DNA from: Bigelowiella natans CCMP2755
Taxonomy: Eukaryota > Cercozoa > Chlorarachniophyceae
Assembly (NCBI GenBank): GCA_000320545.1
Contig: ADNK01001594.1
Location: forward strand, 23,501-87,500
Direction of reading: 5' to 3'
DNA: 64,000 nt
Below the pieces are notes generated by a model. It was given only the letters and a program-made list of their open reading frames with translations. It was not told the DNA's origin and ran no database searches. Every line of letters starts with the position of its first letter. Within the stretch, counting starts at the first letter, position 1. The position numbers and the translations under genes are program-made. Of this stretch, positions 13,574 to 26,776 are shown piece by piece.

Positions 13574-15094
13574 TTGAGCGAGAGAGAGAAAGAGGTGCAC
13601 AATCCAATATTTCGAATGTTATATTGTTATCTTCAACATTATTCCGATCGTCGTCATCATCATCATCATCATCATCATCATCACCATCATCACAGTCACC
13701 ACCCATCCGCATGGCCTCCTCCTCCTCCTCCTCCTCCTCTTTTCGTTTGATTGGCACAGGTGACTCCTGGCAATGTGCTTTTGAACCGTGCAGTACCCAA
13801 GGAGACCTCAAAGGACATTCCCAATCCAACAGCACACTCTGCTGCTGCTGCATCAGATAACTACATCTCAAGACCTGTGAGGTCAGTAGTAGTAAGACAG
13901 GGCTACTATCTACTGGAAGAGAGACGGAGTTACCAACCTGCAGCTCGTCTAATAACAGTGGGAGGAGGAGGAGGAGGAGGAGGAGGAGGAGGAGGAAGAA
14001 GAAGAGAAATAAGCAAGAAGAACATACTGATGATAGCACCATTCTCATTATCATCGTAATCATCATCATCATCATCACCACCACCACCATATAATTTATA
14101 TTCAATTGATCATTGCACAGGTATAAGTCCCCTTCGCACGGACATGTAGATCAGGTGAAAGAACGCCATCATCATCATAGTGGCAGCAATTATCATCACC
14201 ATTATGAACGTCATCATCCTACTTACTTTCTTTCTCCTCCTCCTCCTCCTCGTATCCTCCTCTTCCCAGGTGATAATCACCTCCAACAACACCGATCACT
14301 TCATGGTGAAGATTCTTATGCGCTCTACTCGCCGCCCGGAGTTGGGAGACAAGTTCTCCTCAAGGCATGGACAAAAAGGCGTTGTTGGTATCCTAATCCC
14401 CCAAGAGGATATGCCTTTCAACGACCAGGGCATTTGCCCTGATATCATCATGAACCCTCACGGTAGTAGCTACCACTACCTCAGCCAACCCAACGATGTG
14501 TTACTTGCTGCTAATGAAAGCACAACGGAACAGAGAATAATACCGAAAGAGGGAGTGTACAAATAATACGCTATATTACTACGATGGATTTTACCACGCC
14601 TTTGGGTTATTCGAGGGATTGTAAATGATTGCTCTGATTGTCCATCATTTGCTGTTTAAGAATAATAATAAATAGTAATGATAATAATAGAAATAATAAT
14701 AATGATAATACACGTCTTTCATGCAGGATTTCCGTCTCGAATGACAGTAGGAAAGATGATCGAGCTCCTTGCTGGCAAGGCGGGCCTCATGGAGGGCAAA
14801 TTCAAGTCAGTGATGATTATCATCATCATCATGATGATCACGACAGTACAACTAACAAAATAAAACAAATAAAAATCCCTCAAGATCGACCACCTCATCA
14901 TATCTATTATTGCCGTCGTCGTTGTCGTTGCACTTCTTGTTAGTAGCTCTGTAAGAATGGACAGTTTGCAGATAGAGACCAAGCGTTCTTTTTTAGCTGT
15001 ATCATTATAATGTATATCGCTGTGGTTGTGAAGAGTGTAATAGCATTTCCTTGCTCGTGCTAGTCTTCCTGAAAGTGCTGCAGCTATCATTATC

Positions 15095-15130
<36 letters not shown>

Positions 15131-15861
15131 GTCATCATCATCATCGTCGTAGATATGGCACGGCATTCCAGGGCGACAGTGCGGTTGAGATGGGGGAGAT
15201 ACTCGTAAAGCATGGGTACTACTAATAGTGTTGATCATATAGATGTTAATCATCATTCAAATAATGATAATAATGATAATAATAATAATGATAATATTAA
15301 TGTAATCCTTCTTTCGCTGTGATAGCTGACTAACTGCTGACTGCTCACTCATTCTCGGAATACATGCTATTCTCCCTCCTCCTGCCCCCCCCCCCCTCTT
15401 ACAGATTCAGCTATTCTGGGAAGGACTACCTTGCCTCCGGAATAACGGGGGAGCCCCTGCAGGCCTACATCTACTGCGGTCCTGTATACTACCAAAAGCT
15501 GAAACACATGGTGATGGATAAGTTGCATGCAAGGGCTACTGGGAGACGTGTGGCGCTGACACGGCAGCCAACAGAGGGAAGGGCCAAGGATGGGGGACTA
15601 CGACTGGGGGAAATGGAGCGAGACTGTCTGATAGGCCATGGATGCAGCAACTTGCTGCTGGAGCGCTTGATGATTTCAGCCGACGTATTTAACGCCGATG
15701 TGTGCAAGAAGTGCGGGCTGCTTGGGTACATGGGCTGGTGTCAGTACTGCAAGAGCGGCGATCATATGTGTGTTCTCCGCATGCCGTACGCCTGCAAGCT
15801 GCTCTTTCAAGAGCTTCAGAGTATGAACATTATGGCCAAGCTAAGGGTCGAAAGCTTCTAA
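3237..15861 (+). CDS. RPC2: DNA-directed RNA polymerase III second-largest subunit (RPC2)
   Basis: This is the catalytic second-largest subunit of nuclear RNA polymerase III, which makes tRNA, 5S rRNA and other small RNAs. It is the counterpart of human POLR3B and yeast RET1. I joined 36 exons by GT-AG junctions and reading phase. They give 3483 nt, 1160 residues and no internal stop, close to the family length (about 1130-1150). Landmarks in order are [10 protein letters not shown] and [10 protein letters not shown] near the N-terminus, [63 protein letters not shown], the active-site SGYDIEDA at about 760-767, [12 protein letters not shown] at about 923-934, and [18 protein letters not shown]. 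The C-terminal zinc site has cysteines 1109, 1112, 1121 and 1124. Sequence between the anchors matches Pol III rather than Pol I or Pol II homologues. The ATG at 3237 sits in a perfect inverted repeat. Introns average about 260 bp and are mostly microsatellite-rich. Confidence 0.95.
5254..5383. repeat. Perfect 65-bp tandem duplication in RPC2 intron 8
   Basis: Two identical head-to-tail copies, 5254-5318 and 5319-5383, begin CTGAAAACACCAAG. They lie between a (GT)n run and a (TATC)n-like tract. The copies show no differences, so the duplication is recent or kept uniform. Confidence 0.9.
12452..12547. repeat. Duplicated (AT)n block in RPC2 intron 27
   Basis: Two (AT)n tracts of similar length are each preceded by nearly the same flank (CTGCTGCCGATATTAT and CTGCGGCCGATATTAT). 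The unit of unique flank plus AT tract has therefore been duplicated as a block, not simply extended. Confidence 0.75.
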
Positions 15862-16574
15862 AAGTCGTCTTTCAGTAGCAATTTGCTACGTAGTAGCAGC
15901 CCCTGGAAGACATAGACGACGACCTGGATAAGGGCCTAATCGTCAAATGGTTAGTGCGTGCGACACGCATTCTGGCCATTATTGTCGAACGTGGTATGCA
16001 TGGATATGCGTGTTTTTTGTCGAGTAGATGCTACGCGCATTGCATACAGAGGTTCTTGCTGTAATTAATTAAAGGGATGTACGTGTGCATTCAAATTGGT
16101 CTGGCCGTGCATGTGTATTGACCAAGCCAGCTAGCTGCAATAGCGAGAATCGATTTGTAATGTAAATTGGGAATCATTCGTTTTTGTAGCGTTGCGAGGC
16201 ACAGGTATGCTAGTAGTATGCAATCGTAATCGCAAGGCTACACCATTCTAGCATTGCTCGTTTGTTTAGCAAGTATTTAGTTGTGCTGCATATGTGTTGG
16301 CCGAATGATTGCGGTCACAATTGTTCGCATATTGCTAAATTACATGCACTGCACGACACACATGCGTGTATATGCATACAGTACATGCTAGCGTAGTGCT
16401 GTATCCATTGTGCCACATCATGGCACTCTAGCTAGCACTCGCCAAGCGATTTAGTGATACACATAATGCACGATGTTATTGTGATGTAGACGAGCCACAC
16501 ATTTAATAACTGCAATGATAATGACTGAGACTTGATAAAATAACAATAGTTCATGTGACATATTTAGCTACGTA
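15862..16574. other. Tail-to-tail intergenic island A
   Basis: This is the gap between the convergent 3' ends of RPC2 and the coiled-coil/PDZ gene. No coding frame or RNA gene was seen. It lacks microsatellites but is dense in GCAT/ATGC, CTAG and TGCA words, with three GCTAGC at about 16131, 16388 and 16431. The same character is seen in the other tail-to-tail gaps. Confidence 0.6.
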
Positions 16575-17504
16575 TCATATAACGGCATCATCTTCTTCTT
16601 CAGAAGATGTATCGTCAAGATGTGACATGTCAAGCCTCGGTGCATTCTCACTGATTGCAGTCCTTGCATCGCCACCTTCACTGTCGTTGTCGCCGAAGGT
16701 TTTTCTAGTAGGTGGAACCGAGAGGCTTGTCGTCAAATCTTGCTTTGAATCCTTACTCTCAAAAGATTCTGTAGCCACCTGGGGAGCTTCCTCAGGCGGA
16801 GAAACTGAAATTTGACGAACAGGGAGAGACTGCTTTTCTCCTTGGTTAGAACTAATGCAATCATCACTATCATCACTATCTGTTTCTTTATCATTTACAT
16901 TTTCAATGAGATCAGGGAAGGGAGGGGCAGGGAGATCAGCATCTACATCTTCCGCAGCAGGAGGCCGAATAACGTCATCATCCTCACTCTGTTGCTTCAA
17001 CTCTCTCTCTGCTTCAGATGGGGGGGCAGGAAGCTCAGAATCTATATCATCTGCAGGAGGAGGCTGAATAATGTCCTCATCCCCACCATCCTGTTTTTTG
17101 AGCTCTCTCTCTGCTTCTTCAGTTTGTTCTAGTTGAAGAGCCGGTGGAGGCAACACTACGTTTTCAATGTCCAACTCCTCGTGCCTTGCAAGATGATGAT
17201 CGGGAAGTCTCAGTGTCAGTGATGATGCGATTGATGTTGTGGGCGGAGAGATTGTGATGAAAATATATTCATGATCTAGTTGAAAGTTTATCGAAGTTGT
17301 TTGCGAAAGCAGGGCTGCTTTTGTGCCTGCTCTTCTAAGCAGTGCTAGCAAAAAATAGAAGACATGTTGGATGATGGCGATTCAAAAAAGAAACACTGGT
17401 CATTGACTACTACTACTCCAAAGTCACATCGAGAAGCAGGCAATTTGCTGTCGCTCGCATTTTTCAGATTTACATCACTTTTTATAATTTGTCAATGTGA
17501 TTCA

Positions 17505-17535
<31 letters not shown>

Positions 17536-18632
17536 CTCTTTCTACCCTGTTGGAGGCTGTAGCTCTGGTATGGGCGGCGCAAGGTTGCTTGTCTCGCTAG
17601 GTGGAAGAGGTGGCTGTTCTCTGCTTAGAATTTCATCTTCTTCCTCTCCAGAATCGACATTCTTCTCCTCCTGGTCATCATCAACCATTGGTGCTGAAAG
17701 ATCATCACCTTCATCTTCGTTGCTACTCGTATTTGACTCATGTTCTCCAACGTCATCCTCCTGCGCTACATCGCCGTCGTTGTTATCATCGTCCTCCTCC
17801 TCATCATCTTTTTCTGGTAGTTTTTCCTCTCCCTCTTGCTCCGGTACCGGAGCGCGTCCAGCGGGCGGCAAATGATCATCGTCGTGGACAGCACTGATGC
17901 GAAACTTGTGGTAGCTCTCCTCGTCCCCACGATCATCTTCATCATCATCATGATCATCATCTGGCAACCTTGGCACGGGAGCAAGGCTTGTTGGCGGTCC
18001 GTCGTCGTCGTTTTCACCAGAGTTTTCTTCAACTCCTGGAGGAGAAGCTGTTGGAGGAACAGGAGCAGCAGCAGCAATGTGCGAGGAGCTTGAATCTCCA
18101 CCATCAAGAGGCATCGAGGAGGGGATTGGCGCAAAGTCTTGAGCTTGTTTGTCTTCCTCCTCCTCCTCACCTTCTTCTTGTTCGTAAGACGGAGGAAGGG
18201 GGGGCTGCTCAGGTGTGACAGCTTCTTCTACCTCTCCTTCAACTTGGGCTGGTGGAAGAGGAGCATCTCCAACTGCCGATTCTCCTCCTCCTTCTCCCTC
18301 GAAGGTGAAGGAGGGGGGAGGGCCAGGAGGTAGTGGTGCTTTTCTATCTTCAATAGTCTCGTCGTCACCCTCCTGCTGCCTTTTCTCCTTGATGATCTTT
18401 CTTGGGGTTGACGATGGCTATACAATTGCAATGTGAAAGAAGTAAAATGAATGGATAACATCCTAATTCGGAACTGTATCTTGACACTACTTCTCCTCTC
18501 GGAGTATCGAAAGTTAGCTACTTAGTTACAACCGTGATGTCGTTCTTGGTAAAAAGCCCCCATGCCTTACGTTGAATCTTGACACACACACACACACACA
18601 ACACACAAACACACAAACACACGCGCGCGCAC

Positions 18633-18674
<42 letters not shown>

Positions 18675-21600
18675 ATATGACTTTGTGCTTCGCGAATTTG
18701 GTTGTTTCTATCAAGTTGTCATCATGCCGACTATTCGTTCAAGATGCACGTTTGTTGCATCTGTTGGCCATAATACCGAAAACATCACAGCTGTTGTTTC
18801 TGTACCTCTACATATTTATCGCTCGCTCTTGTAATCACTTCTACCCAGATACACAGTTCCTGCAGTAGAGCGGGGAGTGTGAGCAGCGAGTGAGTGAGGA
18901 TTGAACAACAACAACAGCAGCATCGTGTATGAAATACTCTCAGATGTATTACTTTCTGATGATACCATCTACCATAGATTTGTCCTCATCTCTCTCAAAT
19001 TTAGAATCTCTTTAAGACTGCTGCTTTATCCTCCTACCCCCCCTTCCCCCCCTCTCTCTTTCTTATCCGTCTCTAATATAAACGTTGTTATTTTCTCTTG
19101 TTTTTAATAACCTGGTTTTCGCGCAAGATATCGAGCTTGACCGTCGATCCGATTGTCTTTATTTCTAATTCCTCAATCATTTCCATGATGCTGTAGTAGC
19201 AGCACAAATAGTAGGAATAGTTGTAGTAAATAAGTAGTGCTTTTTAGCATATATTAGCATTGCTGAGTCAGAGATTAGTCCTCTAGTATGTTATTACATA
19301 TTGGGGTAAACTTTGAATTCTATCTCAACCCTCCCCCGCCCCCTTCTCTCCGTGTCTGTCTATGTGATGACCTCCCTATTGGCACATCGTCGATCTTGAG
19401 GATGATATCGTCGGTCATCAAATCGGAGTCTTTGCTAACGACTTTCGTCACCACCACTCTGTGCACAGCAGCAGCATCATGCATGTATGCATGTATGTAT
19501 GTATGTATGATGTATGTATGTAAGTTTGTATGTATGTGTCAGCGGTCAAGTTAGCATGATTGGCTACGGGAATCATCATCTTTTGCATAATGGTGATGTC
19601 GTCGTTGCGCTACTGCAGCATTATTACCGGCCGCCTCGTTGCGCTGTCTTAACGCCTAGGTTTCTTGGCATCTGATCGTCGTCACATGCAATTGGTGATG
19701 ACACTTGGTGCGTGCATACCCGTGCGTGTTGTATGTTTTATGCAGTGTGAGTACCCTCTCTATGACATCCTCAGCTTCCTGAATAATCTTGGTTCTTTCT
19801 TCTACGTCCTCTGCAAGGGGTGGGGACAGAAAGGCGACAGACAATGGTTAGGAGCACAGTAGTAGTGGTAGTGGTAGTGGTAGTGGTAGTGGTAGTAGTA
19901 AGTTGTAGCAGGACTGAAGCAACGAAAAGAAGAAATCTGAAGGTTTTGATGTGTTCTTAAAAGTATTAGTATAAGTGGTTAGGCAGGGGTCTAACAAACG
20001 TTGTATTTCCCCGTGCTCCTTCTGGATTAGTTTGATGTTTTGCAAGACATCGTTTAAACTCTTCTGCGAACGGGCTGATCAAGGAAAATTCTCAATGAAC
20101 AAACTGATGGAGGACTTTAGTTGCCACCAAATATTCGAATCCCAAAAAGCAACTGCCGAAGGTGGTGATAAGGTGAAATCTAAGCAATGTATCTGACATG
20201 CCACACTGAATCACTAGTAATGCAAACAAACTAGATGAAGGAATGAGAAGAGGTTAAGGCTCTTGCCTCGCATAAGAAGAAGTTCATTACCAAAACCAAA
20301 AGAAGTGAAGACGACGACGAACATATCAACAAAGAGGCAATAATATCACCTAATGCTCTCTGGAGGCTTCGATTTGTTGGGCTATGTACTCCCTGCACGC
20401 AGCACAGTTGTTTCAGTAATTTATTTTGCGAAGGACTACTTTTTGAGATCACCAGTGATTACGAGAGGACGACCAGGAAGAATAAAGGAGAAAATGAATG
20501 AAAAGCTTGAATAATACCTCCGAGCTTGTGTTGTTGACGTAGATCTTCTTCTCTATCACTTTGACTTCATTCTTGATCCGTTTCTTCTCTTCTTCGTAGT
20601 CTTTTAAATCTTCCTGTGTAGATGATGTTCAAGTGCGCGTGTAAGTGCGTGCTTGAGTGTACATCTGGATGTGGTATGAGAAATAATGCTTCGCTGCTGA
20701 TCTTTTGGCCACCACCACTATCTCTTCTACAGAAGAGGACGACGAAGAAGAAGATGAAGGCAGTAGGTCAACATAACAAAAAACAGCTTCCCTTCCGACA
20801 ACTGACATTCATCTCAGCCAAAGGGATAGTACTGCTTGCTGCTGATACCTCTAAGTGCCTTATTTTGTTGTTGAGAATCTCGTTCTGGCTAACAATCTTG
20901 TGTCTGAAGATGATAAATATGAAACATAGATATATAATCAGATGATACAGGAAGCGATGAAGAAGAAGTCAAGGGAAAAATATTTCTCGATAACGTCTTC
21001 TCCTTTCCTCTCCAGCACAATCAAGCTAATCATGTGGGGGGGGGGGAGATCCTTTTATATTTTCTTGTAACAGAGCTAATAATCATTGTAAATCGACACA
21101 CATGTTCGCTTGTGACTCCAAGACAACTCTCATTTTCTTCCGGAGCTCATCGTTTTCATGCACAAGTTCCCTATTTTTAGTTTGTTCCAAAATAATCCAA
21201 GTGAACAGCAAAACAGAATCAATAGAAAAGAAGACCTCAATGGCCTAGTAGGAAGAGCACACACATACACACACGCATACACACACACACTTGGTGTGGT
21301 AAATACTATGCAGCGTGCAAGCATGTATATGATGAATGTACCTTGCATGGTCAGAGCTCAATTTGAAGTCCAGCTTTCGCGCCGAAGAATGAAGGACAGA
21401 ACGTTCGTCACATGCCAAAAGAACACAGTTAGTTCACATATTAGCAACAATTATCCCCTCCTACAACCATCTATAACTGTATTTCTCAACACATAAGGCC
21501 CACAGAGAGGGAGGGGGATGGAGAGGTAGATAACAGATTGTAGCTATTATTTAATGCAATTCCAACCAATTTAATGCATAGTTATCATTATCAGTACGTG

Positions 21601-22739
21601 TGAGGTTATCTACCTCCTTTGGATCGCTCTTCATAACATGGTCCCTGCAACACAATGATATTAATTACATCGGCGAGACGAAGTCAAATGTAGAGGTAAT
21701 AATAATTAGGTGAACATCAAGTCCGTATCTTTCTATGCAATTTTGTCTGATTTGATCAAAGCGCTGTCCCCCCAACATTCCTATGCCTAATATCCTATAC
21801 TTTTATGCAGTGTTAGTATTACTTTCTTTTATCCTTCAACAAATCATTTTCTATATGCAACTGGTGAAGACCTTGATAAATTTTAAAAGCGAATGATTGA
21901 TTAGCAACCGCCGATCACAAACGATGTTGATGTCGAATCATGATGACGATGTGTGAATGCTTCTTACTTTCCTTGCTTTGCTTTAACTCCTTGACAGCTC
22001 GCTCATATTTCAACTGCAAACTCAGGTCTCTGGAAAACGCATGGACGCACGGTACACGCATACGAACACATAGCATAAGCACAGCACATGTAAAACTTTG
22101 TTACAAATTAATAATTGCAAGTAATCACGAAGGTGTGAGAGCCGTTTATAGCGACGTTTGATGAAAAAAAGGGAAGATGAGGGCAAAAAGCATAAAATAC
22201 GGATGGTATGAACTTGTAATAATACCCATCATCATGATTATGATCTCCGTCATCTTGGTATTCGTAATGATGATTGTCTTCATCGGCATCATCATCATCA
22301 TTGTAATCTATAGGTTCCCGTGGTGGACCCCCCTAACGTTGAAGTGGGTGATCATTGGTTTTGATATCCCTTCCTTCCCCCCTCTCCCCTCCCACTCTTA
22401 CTCCCTTACATTATGAGGTTGGATGCCGTTTCAGCTAGACCTAAATCTACTTTTTACTCTCTCATTATCGATATGCGATATGCATCTCCCCCCCCCCCCC
22501 CTGTGGTTAAATGTTATTACATTTGTCATGCACAACCGCGGACCGCTACAAGCTTGACCCATATTTGTCTTCAAGGAATGTCTGATACACGATGATGGAT
22601 GAGATATGCAGCAGATGCAGCAGCAGGAGTAAGCATCGAGAAAAAGAAACTATGATCTAGATAGTCACTCAAAATTGCACGCTTCTTTCTTTGTCAACTG
22701 TAGTGAAATTGGATCAAGCAATGTGGACATAAGCATCAT
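16575..22739 (-). CDS. Coiled-coil, PDZ-domain, acidic proline-rich protein
   Basis: I do not recognise an orthologue. Read leftwards, short exons encode charged heptad-like coiled coil: 21968-22029 (YERAVKELKQSKE), 21614-21644, ~21100-21170 (ENDELRKKMRVVLESQ), 20849-20903, 20518-20613 (YEEEKKRIKNEVKVIEKK), ~19998-20067 and 19755-19810 (DVEERTKIIQEAEDVIER). Next is a PDZ domain split over 19628-19647, 19372-19458 (DDIILKIDDVPIG) and 19112-19190 (GSTVKLDILREN), which join in phase. Then comes an 872-nt exon, 17546-18417, extremely rich in D, E and P, and a last exon of uncertain start (about 17196) to 16575. The last exon has two copies of a roughly 30-residue unit built on LPAPP and EAERELKQQ, and ends DDAVI. 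The start at about 22739 is tentative and intermediate exons may be missing. A cytoskeletal or scaffold role is only a guess from the architecture. Confidence 0.6.
18583..18668. repeat. (AC)n followed by (AT)n microsatellites
   Basis: Compound dinucleotide tracts lie in the intron between the PDZ exon at 19112 and the acidic exon ending at 18417. Confidence 0.85.
19479..19538. repeat. (ATGT)n tetranucleotide repeat
   Basis: An imperfect ATGT run lies in the intron just upstream (on the minus strand) of the first large PDZ exon, whose 3' splice site is at 19459-19460. Confidence 0.75.
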
Positions 22740-22934
22740 GAAAATCAAGAAAATCTAAGATATTTGAGTTCACACTGCGCGGCCGTGCGCCACACGATCA
22801 TCGTTCAATATGGTTGCTCCAAAAGTGGAGACCACAGAAAACAACACAGAATGACACCTTTGCGCAAGCTGGAGAACAGAATTTCGAAGTCTGTGCTAGT
22901 CTCTTTCTATTGGTGAAGATTTGATTCTGTCTGC
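22740..22934. promoter_or_regulatory. Short head-to-head intergenic region
   Basis: If both tentative starts are right, about 195 bp separate the coiled-coil/PDZ gene (leftwards) from the WW gene (rightwards), implying a shared promoter. No recognised motif was seen. Confidence is limited by the uncertain start codons on both sides. Confidence 0.4.
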
Positions 22935-25279
22935 ATGAACGATGATGCGGACAATGATGATGATGATCTTTGCTTGCCCGCTACACCAAGACTACGACTT
23001 TGGTAAGATTCGAGCAGCAGATAATGTACTGGGAGCTACAGAGGACGACACGATCTGTTTTATTATCGCAGGTAAAAAATGCCATGTCATTTGAACGATA
23101 AAACCGATCGTTACTCTCTGCTCTTCGGGAAGTTTTGTCCACTGGATACGAGTAGCCTCATGCAAGAAATGCAATAATTCCATGTGAATTTGTACATACG
23201 ACAACAGAAATCCTGCGATTTTTAAGTTTGAAGCTCAGATTACTCTTAAAATCTAGGTGTTCATTCTCCCCATCCACACTAGATCTATCTTGTGGCAAAG
23301 GAAACTCGAAGCAGCGCCGCTGCCGAATCGATGACACCTCTTATCTACCTGTGAACGTGCTCCGAGTAAGCAAATATTACAGAGGAGACTCGACCTTCTG
23401 TTAAAAAAATTGCCTGTGTCAGATTAAGTCTCGATGGGGCAAACACAATGCTGCACAGCCCATCCTCGGGGTTTCTATGAGCAAAAGACAGGAACAAGGG
23501 TTACCATACAGGTAAGAGAAGAAGGAAATAGTAATATCACTTATGATACTTCTCGTTCGAACATTATGTTCATTCGATATCGATTTTCTCCTCGCTATCT
23601 AAGGAGATAATAATTTTGGTAGTAGGGGCATTATAGTTGACTTACCATCATCATTTTAATGTAAATACGCAGCAAATAGCTGGAAGCCTCCATTGGAGAG
23701 TGGAGCTTAAGGAGAGAAAGCTTGACGTGTTTGCAGCGAAGGTGAGGGAGCAGATGGACGAGAGCACTTGATTTTGTAGACATTCGTAGCATACATGACG
23801 ATGATGTATTCCTCATTCGTTCCATTTGTTGATTATTAGCCGCAAAAATGGACTCCTCGCACACCGATAGTGATGTGTTTTCCGGGTCTTAAAGATCCAG
23901 CTGTACAATTCTACAGGACCATTTTAGGTTGTTCATAAGGGAGAAAGCAATCGATTATGATGACCTAGAAAAAGAAAAGGAAAAATATCTTGCTTTTGTA
24001 TGCTTTGGTACACCCGTACCTGTGTGCGCCGTTTGTCGTTGATGGCATTTTTCTTGTTATTCGTGTTTATATCTGTTTGTGGTTGTGTGTTTGAACCACT
24101 ACCAGATCTCAAGCTACACGAGAAGTATGGGTTTGTTGTGATGGTACCGGATCTTGAGAAAGAATTCACTTTAAATCACCTCGGCAACATCTACGAGTCA
24201 GTCTTCTTACTCCCTCCGCCATTAATACTAATTCGTACCAAATATATGAAGTATGATGGGGTTGTGTGTGTTTGTGTGTGTTTGTGTGTGTGTGTGTGTG
24301 TGCGTGCGTGCGTGCGTGTTTTCATGTACATTCTTCAGGCTGGGTGATGACAAGGAGCCAAATCTTGATGCTCCTAATGATGTGGAGGTAGACTAGTGCA
24401 AATTTTTAAAGACGACGACGAGGCTTTTTCAGAGTTCTTATTGGTTTTGTGTCTTGAAGAATTTTTTTTTTCTTGTGGGCTATATCGGGAAGCAAGCGCC
24501 CTTTTGTTCTCAAACCTCCCAACCAATACTCTCTCTTTCTGTTACTCACCGCACACATTATTCTCATGTTGTTGATGATGGAAACGAATCAATGAGATTC
24601 AGAATCAAATGGTGCATCTGTGTGTATACAGAGTATAGATACAGAGTATAGATATGCGTTTGAAATTAAGATTCGTACCATCATATCCTCGTGATCATTG
24701 TGAGCATTGTGAGGTGTGACTGGCTATTATGTGCACAGGATTGGTCTTTTACAGTTTTGGCTGAAGTTTTCCAAAAGATGAGGATTAAGTTAGGGTAGGA
24801 AATAACCACAATAATGGACGAGATAATGATGTGGTGATGGTGATGATGATGATTAAGAAGAAGAAGAAGCAAAAAGCAATGCAGACAATAGTCCTGAAGA
24901 TATATGGACGAGCAGCTGGAGATATTTACCGGAGATAAAGCAGTGACGACAATCGTACCTCCTCCTCCTCCTCCTCATCATCATCATCATCATCATCGTC
25001 ATCATCATCATCATCATCACCTATGTTCTTCTATACTCGAATCAGGTCGACTCAAAAGACCTTTCGGGTTTACGGCCTCGAGGTAAACAACGTAGTAAGT
25101 TGCTGATAGATAGATAGATAGATGATGATGATGATGATGATGATGAGAGCCGATTGCATAGAATTCCAAATTCATCGAATTTACTAAGGCGTGCTTTAAC
25201 ATCCAACCATCACTCTCTAGGAGGGTGCTGAATTTGCTCTCCGGTTATGCATTTTTTCTCCTCCAGGGCTTATAAGGAG

Positions 25280-25312
<33 letters not shown>

Positions 25313-25887
25313 ATAGCAACCAGGACCATGAGCTCTTCTGGCATATCATCCTTCTCATTTAAAGAAGATGATCAATACTGTGTGCTCCGGCATCAACATC
25401 TTCACTGTGCCTCCCCCGCTCTTTTTGTTTCCTTTAATGATGCTGGCGCTGAGATTTTTGTTCGTCGGAAATGTGGTTGTTAAGTGCTCTAACAACCTCT
25501 GCCCCTGTTTTGCCCTTACAAAGAGCCGTTATTGCGTATGGTGAAAACTACACGCATATGGATCGAAATGTGGAATATCCAGCTGGGGTGGGGGACTTGG
25601 GTGTCAAATCCTTTAAGGTATGATTGCTGCAAATTAGGTTTTTCATTTCTCAGTACTTTCACTACCATCGGCCATCAATAACATCTTTACAACGAATGAT
25701 TTCCTGTTTCTCTTATCAATTCCATGGTTTTAGTATGGAATAAGTGACACATTATGACAATTAATCTCTGCTATTGTTGCCATCTAACAAACTTGTTTTT
25801 ATCAGGTAAAAGATCTGCTGCAAAGAGAAATCAAGATCTTTGTTCCTGATAAGGATAATGAAGAAGCGGTATAGGAACAAACAAGCG

Positions 25888-25927
<40 letters not shown>

Positions 25928-25944
25928 CCATAAATTCATTGTAT

Positions 25945-25987
<43 letters not shown>

Positions 25988-26208
25988 GTGCAGCAGTGAG
26001 AGACGTGAGCGTTGAAGATCCTCATTTTCACTCATAACGAATTATTTATTATAGGAGACCGACTCGCCTCTCTTAAGGCTGTATGAAAGTGGAGCTGGTA
26101 ATATCATTATCGTCGTTGTAGTACAATCATCATCGTCGTTGTAGTTCTTGTCAAATTTAGTAGTTAGTGGAAGGAAAAGAAGGAGGAAAGCAAAATTAGA
26201 TATATAAC

Positions 26209-26261
<53 letters not shown>

Positions 26262-26743
26262 TACGCGCATGCGTTGATTATTTCTCTTTCTTCTTATTAT
26301 TATTATAGAATGCCTTCAGAGGGCGGAGAGCTTGGCTTCAAGCATGAATCTTGTCTGTGGTTGGTCGATATTCTTCTCTCCCTCAAGCTCTAATAAGGTG
26401 GGCGGTTGTAGTAGTGTGTGACTAGGAGGGTGGTGGGATGCCAGTAAGCAGAGCAGCAAAACACAACAATAGCCAAACGACGAGTACTTGCAGATTCTTT
26501 CAGTGGGCTCAAAATCACAGAGCAAAGAAACTTTAGCCTAATTTTCCGGCCTTTCAGCTGTGATATTTCATTCTTATCTTTTCCTTAGCTCCGGGCGATA
26601 TTGCGAAACTCGGTGAAGCTGATCATCGATGAAGACGACGTAGACGAGTCTTTGCACGAAGATGCCTCTATCTTTGCTGCAGGTATCATTATCCCAGTGT
26701 GCAAGCAGTCCCACGATGAACGTTAGATTGTAAGCATGTGAGG

Positions 26744-26776
<33 letters not shown>

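Larger units (their letters stand above)
3702..15404. repeat. Intronic microsatellites of RPC2
   Basis: Most RPC2 introns carry simple repeats. Approximate positions are (TCC) 3714-3738, (CA) 4375-4410, (GT) 5205-5231, (TAC) 5590-5622, (TG) 6208-6238, (ATC) 6337-6380, (CTC) 6717-6755, (TTG) 7016-7041, (GA) 7264-7296, (CAT) 7786-7838, (AT) 8106-8145, (TAG) 8505-8537, (CAT) 9352-9384, (CTT) 9418-9462, (TAG) 9512-9546, G-run 9691-9708, (CT) 9845-9880, (TAC) 9942-9969, (TAC) 10077-10107, (AC) 10489-10516, (ATG) 10801-10832, (TAG) 10836-10868, (ATCC) 11376-11409, (CACAT) 11434-11466, (TAC) 12925-12971, (ATC) 13117-13144, (AT) 13529-13559, (ATC) 13655-13691, (GAG) 13963-13994 and (ATC) 15098-15148. 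All of these lie outside the exons. Confidence 0.85.
3237..15861 (+). other. RPC2: Exon map of the RPC2 gene
   Basis: Exons assigned by homology, GT-AG sites and phase: 3237-3341, 3486-3701, 3779-3843, 4001-4098, 4285-4336, 4588-4645, 4801-4851, 5022-5092, 5447-5519, 5936-5977, 6144-6207, 6522-6571, 6810-6892, 7154-7221, 7509-7615, 7849-7899, 8389-8487, 8645-8729, 9054-9136, 9614-9675, 9983-10045, 10263-10356, 10712-10798, 10991-11051, 11478-11520, 11650-11755, 12149-12286, 12567-12611, 12748-12891, 13235-13405, 13760-13881, 14121-14154, 14270-14462, 14727-14805, 15153-15215, 15405-15861. Every junction keeps frame. Some donors are weak, such as GTCTTG after exon 1 and exon 12. The smallest exon is 34 nt. 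Confidence 0.88.

Noticed and set aside
22972-23082. Frame reading DNVLGATEDDTICFIIAG as an early exon of the WW gene
   Set aside because: It directly follows a strong donor at 23003 with no acceptor at a credible distance, and the phase does not fit the next exon.
23631-23864. Minus-strand 77-codon frame near the start of the WW gene
   Set aside because: It overlaps plus-strand sequence that looks more exon-like (LHWRVELKERKLDVFAAK with a donor), although phases in this stretch remain unresolved.
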